In this document: piece after piece, positions 6,045 through 7,589 of the stretch
Position numbering within the stretch: the stretch's first letter is position 1
Layout of the letters: the number at the start of each line of letters is the position of its first letter
DNA from: Lachnospiraceae bacterium
GTDB lineage: Bacteria > Bacillota > Clostridia > Lachnospirales > Lachnospiraceae
Length of the DNA stretch: 7,589 nt
Direction: 5' to 3'
Assembly (NCBI GenBank): GCA_014804565.1
Contig: JAAUZN010000052.1
Coordinates: 15,537-23,125 of the forward strand
Made by a program: the position numbers and the translations under genes
Notes under the pieces: model-generated
What the model was told of the DNA's origin: nothing
The model's input: only the letters and a program-made list of their open reading frames with translations
The model's database searches: none

Positions 6045-7535
6045 TCAATCCTGCTTCTTGCGCTCGATCATCTCATCAATTCGCTCGATATACTGCGTCA
6101 CATCCTTTACATTTTCACACCGCTCGATCCTGCCGTCCGGAAAAACGCCCTTTGTGATCGCGCCTGCCCCCAGCGCCACAATGGTCTGCTTCTCCTCGTT
6201 GATGAGAATATTATAAATGCCATACTTATCCCGCTTGGAATAGCCCACATTTTCAAAGTTGCCTGACATATTCTTCTGTCGGTACAGATAGTAAGGCACC
6301 ATATCCATATCCGCCGCCCCGCGGGCCGCGATCTCCATGATCTCCTCCGTGTTATTGTAGGCCGTCACACCGTTCTCTTCTATCCACTGATGCAGCTTGG
6401 AAGCCCGTTTTACCGCCAGAGAATGCACTGTCAGGGAATCCGGGGCAAGCTCCTTGATCGCCGCAATGGTATGCGCCACATCCGCCGCGTTCTCCCCCGG
6501 CAGTCCCAGAATGATATCCATATTGATATTGTCGAAGCCCGCCTGCCTTGCCAGGTGAAAAGCCTCCACCACCTGTTCCACCGTGTGCTGTCTGCCGATC
6601 AGCCGCAGAGTCTCCTGCTTCATGGTCTGGGGGTTCACGGAAATTCTGGTCACGCCGTGCGCAGAAAGCACCCGCAGCTTATCCTCGGTGATGCTGTCCG
6701 CCCTGCCCGCTTCCACCGTAAATTCCTGCACCGTGGAAAAGTCAAAAGCGTTTCTCAGCTTCCCGAGCAGTCTGTCAAGCTCCGCCGCCGACAGAGAACT
6801 CGGTGTACCGCCGCCGATATACACTGTGTCCAGTATTTTATCCCGGTAGAGAGCCGCCACCGCATCGATCTCCCGCTCCAGTGCCGTCAGATACTGGGCC
6901 ACTCTCTTTTTCCACGCCCCGATGGGATAGGAGGTAAAGGAGCAGTACAGGCAGGTGGTGGGGCAGAAAGGAATGCCCACATAGAGGCTGTAGCCGTCCT
7001 CATAATGCAGCGTGCTCAAGATCTCCCGTTCCCGCTTCGCAATGTCAATGCTAAGCGCCGTCTTCTTCTCACTGACAAAATGGGAGTTCTTTAAGAAGGA
7101 GGCGATCTCCTCCTCACTCTCTCCCTGCTCCATCATGGTCATAACGATCTTGGTCGGGCGGATACCCGTCAGATTCCCCCATGGAAGGGAAATGCCCGTC
7201 TCCTCCCGCAAAGAGATATAGAGAAACTGCTTGAAAGCATTTTTATACGCCGGGGTATCCGCCGGCTCTGTCGGATGCCAGACGTACACATGCCCCGCGC
7301 CGTCCTTCTTTTCTCCGGCTGCTGTATCAGAGTTATGTAAACCCACAAGCATCTTCAGGGTCACTTCCGACTCTCCGAAGAAAAGCTCCATCACGGGCTC
7401 TCCCTCCAGGATCCGTCTGTCCCTCACCTCGGAATCCGGGGCAAGAAGCCTGGGCTCCCAGCCCGGATAGAAGGACTGCACCAGGGCATGAATATCGTAT
7501 TGAAATTGGTCTTTATTGCTCTTTATGATCTGCAT
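6045..7535 (-). CDS. hemZ: Coproporphyrinogen dehydrogenase HemZ-like radical SAM protein
   Basis: The protein has 496 residues. The N-terminal 170 or so residues are the HemZ-type extension, including the conserved-looking PWGNLTGIRPTKI (118-130). The radical SAM core follows, with the 4Fe-4S cluster motif CPTTCLYC (Cys191, Cys195, Cys198) followed by SFTSYP as in HemZ proteins rather than the CxC of HemN. The SAM-binding glycine motif GGGTPSS is at 241-247, and NMDIILGLPGE lies later in the barrel. HemZ is described as an oxygen-independent oxidase converting coproporphyrinogen III to protoporphyrinogen IX. Many gut Clostridia carrying it lack a full haem pathway, so its true substrate there is uncertain. 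The ATG at 7535 has GAGAG seven bases upstream, and an in-frame stop at 7551-7553 precludes a longer start. It is clearly more GC-rich than the next gene. The related HemW was considered, but the length and the N-terminal extension favour HemZ. Confidence 0.93.
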   Translation of the reverse strand: MQIIKSNKDQFQYDIHALVQSFYPGWEPRLLAPDSEVRDRRILEGEPVMELFFGESEVTLKMLVGLHNSDTAAGEKKDGAGHVYVWHPTEPADTPAYKNAFKQFLYISLREETGISLPWGNLTGIRPTKIVMTMMEQGESEEEIASFLKNSHFVSEKKTALSIDIAKREREILSTLHYEDGYSLYVGIPFCPTTCLYCSFTSYPIGAWKKRVAQYLTALEREIDAVAALYRDKILDTVYIGGGTPSSLSAAELDRLLGKLRNAFDFSTVQEFTVEAGRADSITEDKLRVLSAHGVTRISVNPQTMKQETLRLIGRQHTVEQVVEAFHLARQAGFDNINMDIILGLPGENAADVAHTIAAIKELAPDSLTVHSLAVKRASKLHQWIEENGVTAYNNTEEIMEIAARGAADMDMVPYYLYRQKNMSGNFENVGYSKRDKYGIYNILINEEKQTIVALGAGAITKGVFPDGRIERCENVKDVTQYIERIDEMIERKKQD

Positions 7536-7539
7536 GATC

Positions 7540-7589
7540 CTACTCTCTGCCTATCTGATAAAATTCGTCCGCGCAAAAGGCTCTCTCTG
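7540..7589 (-). CDS. Possible 3' end of an unidentified upstream gene
   Basis: Two minus-strand frames are open from the right edge to a stop near hemZ. One ends with TAG at 7540-7542, four bases before the hemZ start, with tail ERAFCADEFYQIGRE. The other ends with TAG at 7551-7553, with tail QREPFARTNFIR. No promoter or terminator is visible before hemZ, so a co-transcribed upstream gene is likely. Which frame is real, and the product, cannot be decided from about fifteen codons. Confidence 0.3.
   Translation of the reverse strand, partial: ERAFCADEFYQIGRE

Noticed and set aside
6006..6048. Extended TTG start for the response regulator overlapping the hemZ stop
   Set aside because: The added fourteen residues precede the normal receiver start, and the ATG at 6006 has a properly spaced AAAGGA.
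6390..7094. Open plus-strand frame of 234 codons opposite hemZ
   Set aside because: It is antisense to a clearly recognised radical SAM gene in a GC-rich stretch where stops are rare, and its translation resembles no family I know.

Overview
The window looks like a Firmicutes chromosome, most likely a gut-type Clostridia such as Lachnospiraceae. This rests on the hemZ-type radical SAM gene, the Clostridia-like adenylation domain, strong AGGAGG-type ribosome binding sites and the tight gene packing. The assignment is inference; no rRNA or other strict marker is present. Every supported gene lies on the minus strand, so transcription runs from high to low coordinates.

In transcription order, the right edge (about 7540-7589) holds the last codons of an unidentified gene. 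hemZ (6045-7535) follows, then 38 bases further on a LytTR-type response regulator (5269-6006) with no histidine kinase in view. A 258-base gap (5011-5268) holds a rho-independent terminator for the regulator gene, an extra hairpin, short TACATGAAT repeats, and probably the promoter of the next operon.

That operon has three tightly packed genes. The first is a polytopic membrane protein resembling acyltransferase 3 / YeiB-type acyltransferases (3922-5010). Two bases later comes a MATE-family exporter (2144-3919) with an RsbW/SpoIIAB-like GHKL ATPase domain fused to its C-terminus. Overlapping the end of that gene by 23 bases is a non-ribosomal peptide synthetase (1-2166, cut by the left edge). 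The visible NRPS order is adenylation, peptidyl carrier, then the start of a condensation domain. It therefore begins with a loading module, and the rest of the assembly line lies outside the window.

The simplest reading is the front end of a small-peptide biosynthetic cluster placed downstream of a housekeeping hemZ: an NRPS, an exporter for its product, a possible membrane acyl-transfer step, and a LytTR regulator that may control it. The unusual element is the exporter-kinase fusion, which suggests a link between transport and a partner-switching (anti-sigma / anti-anti-sigma) pathway. That link is a hypothesis.
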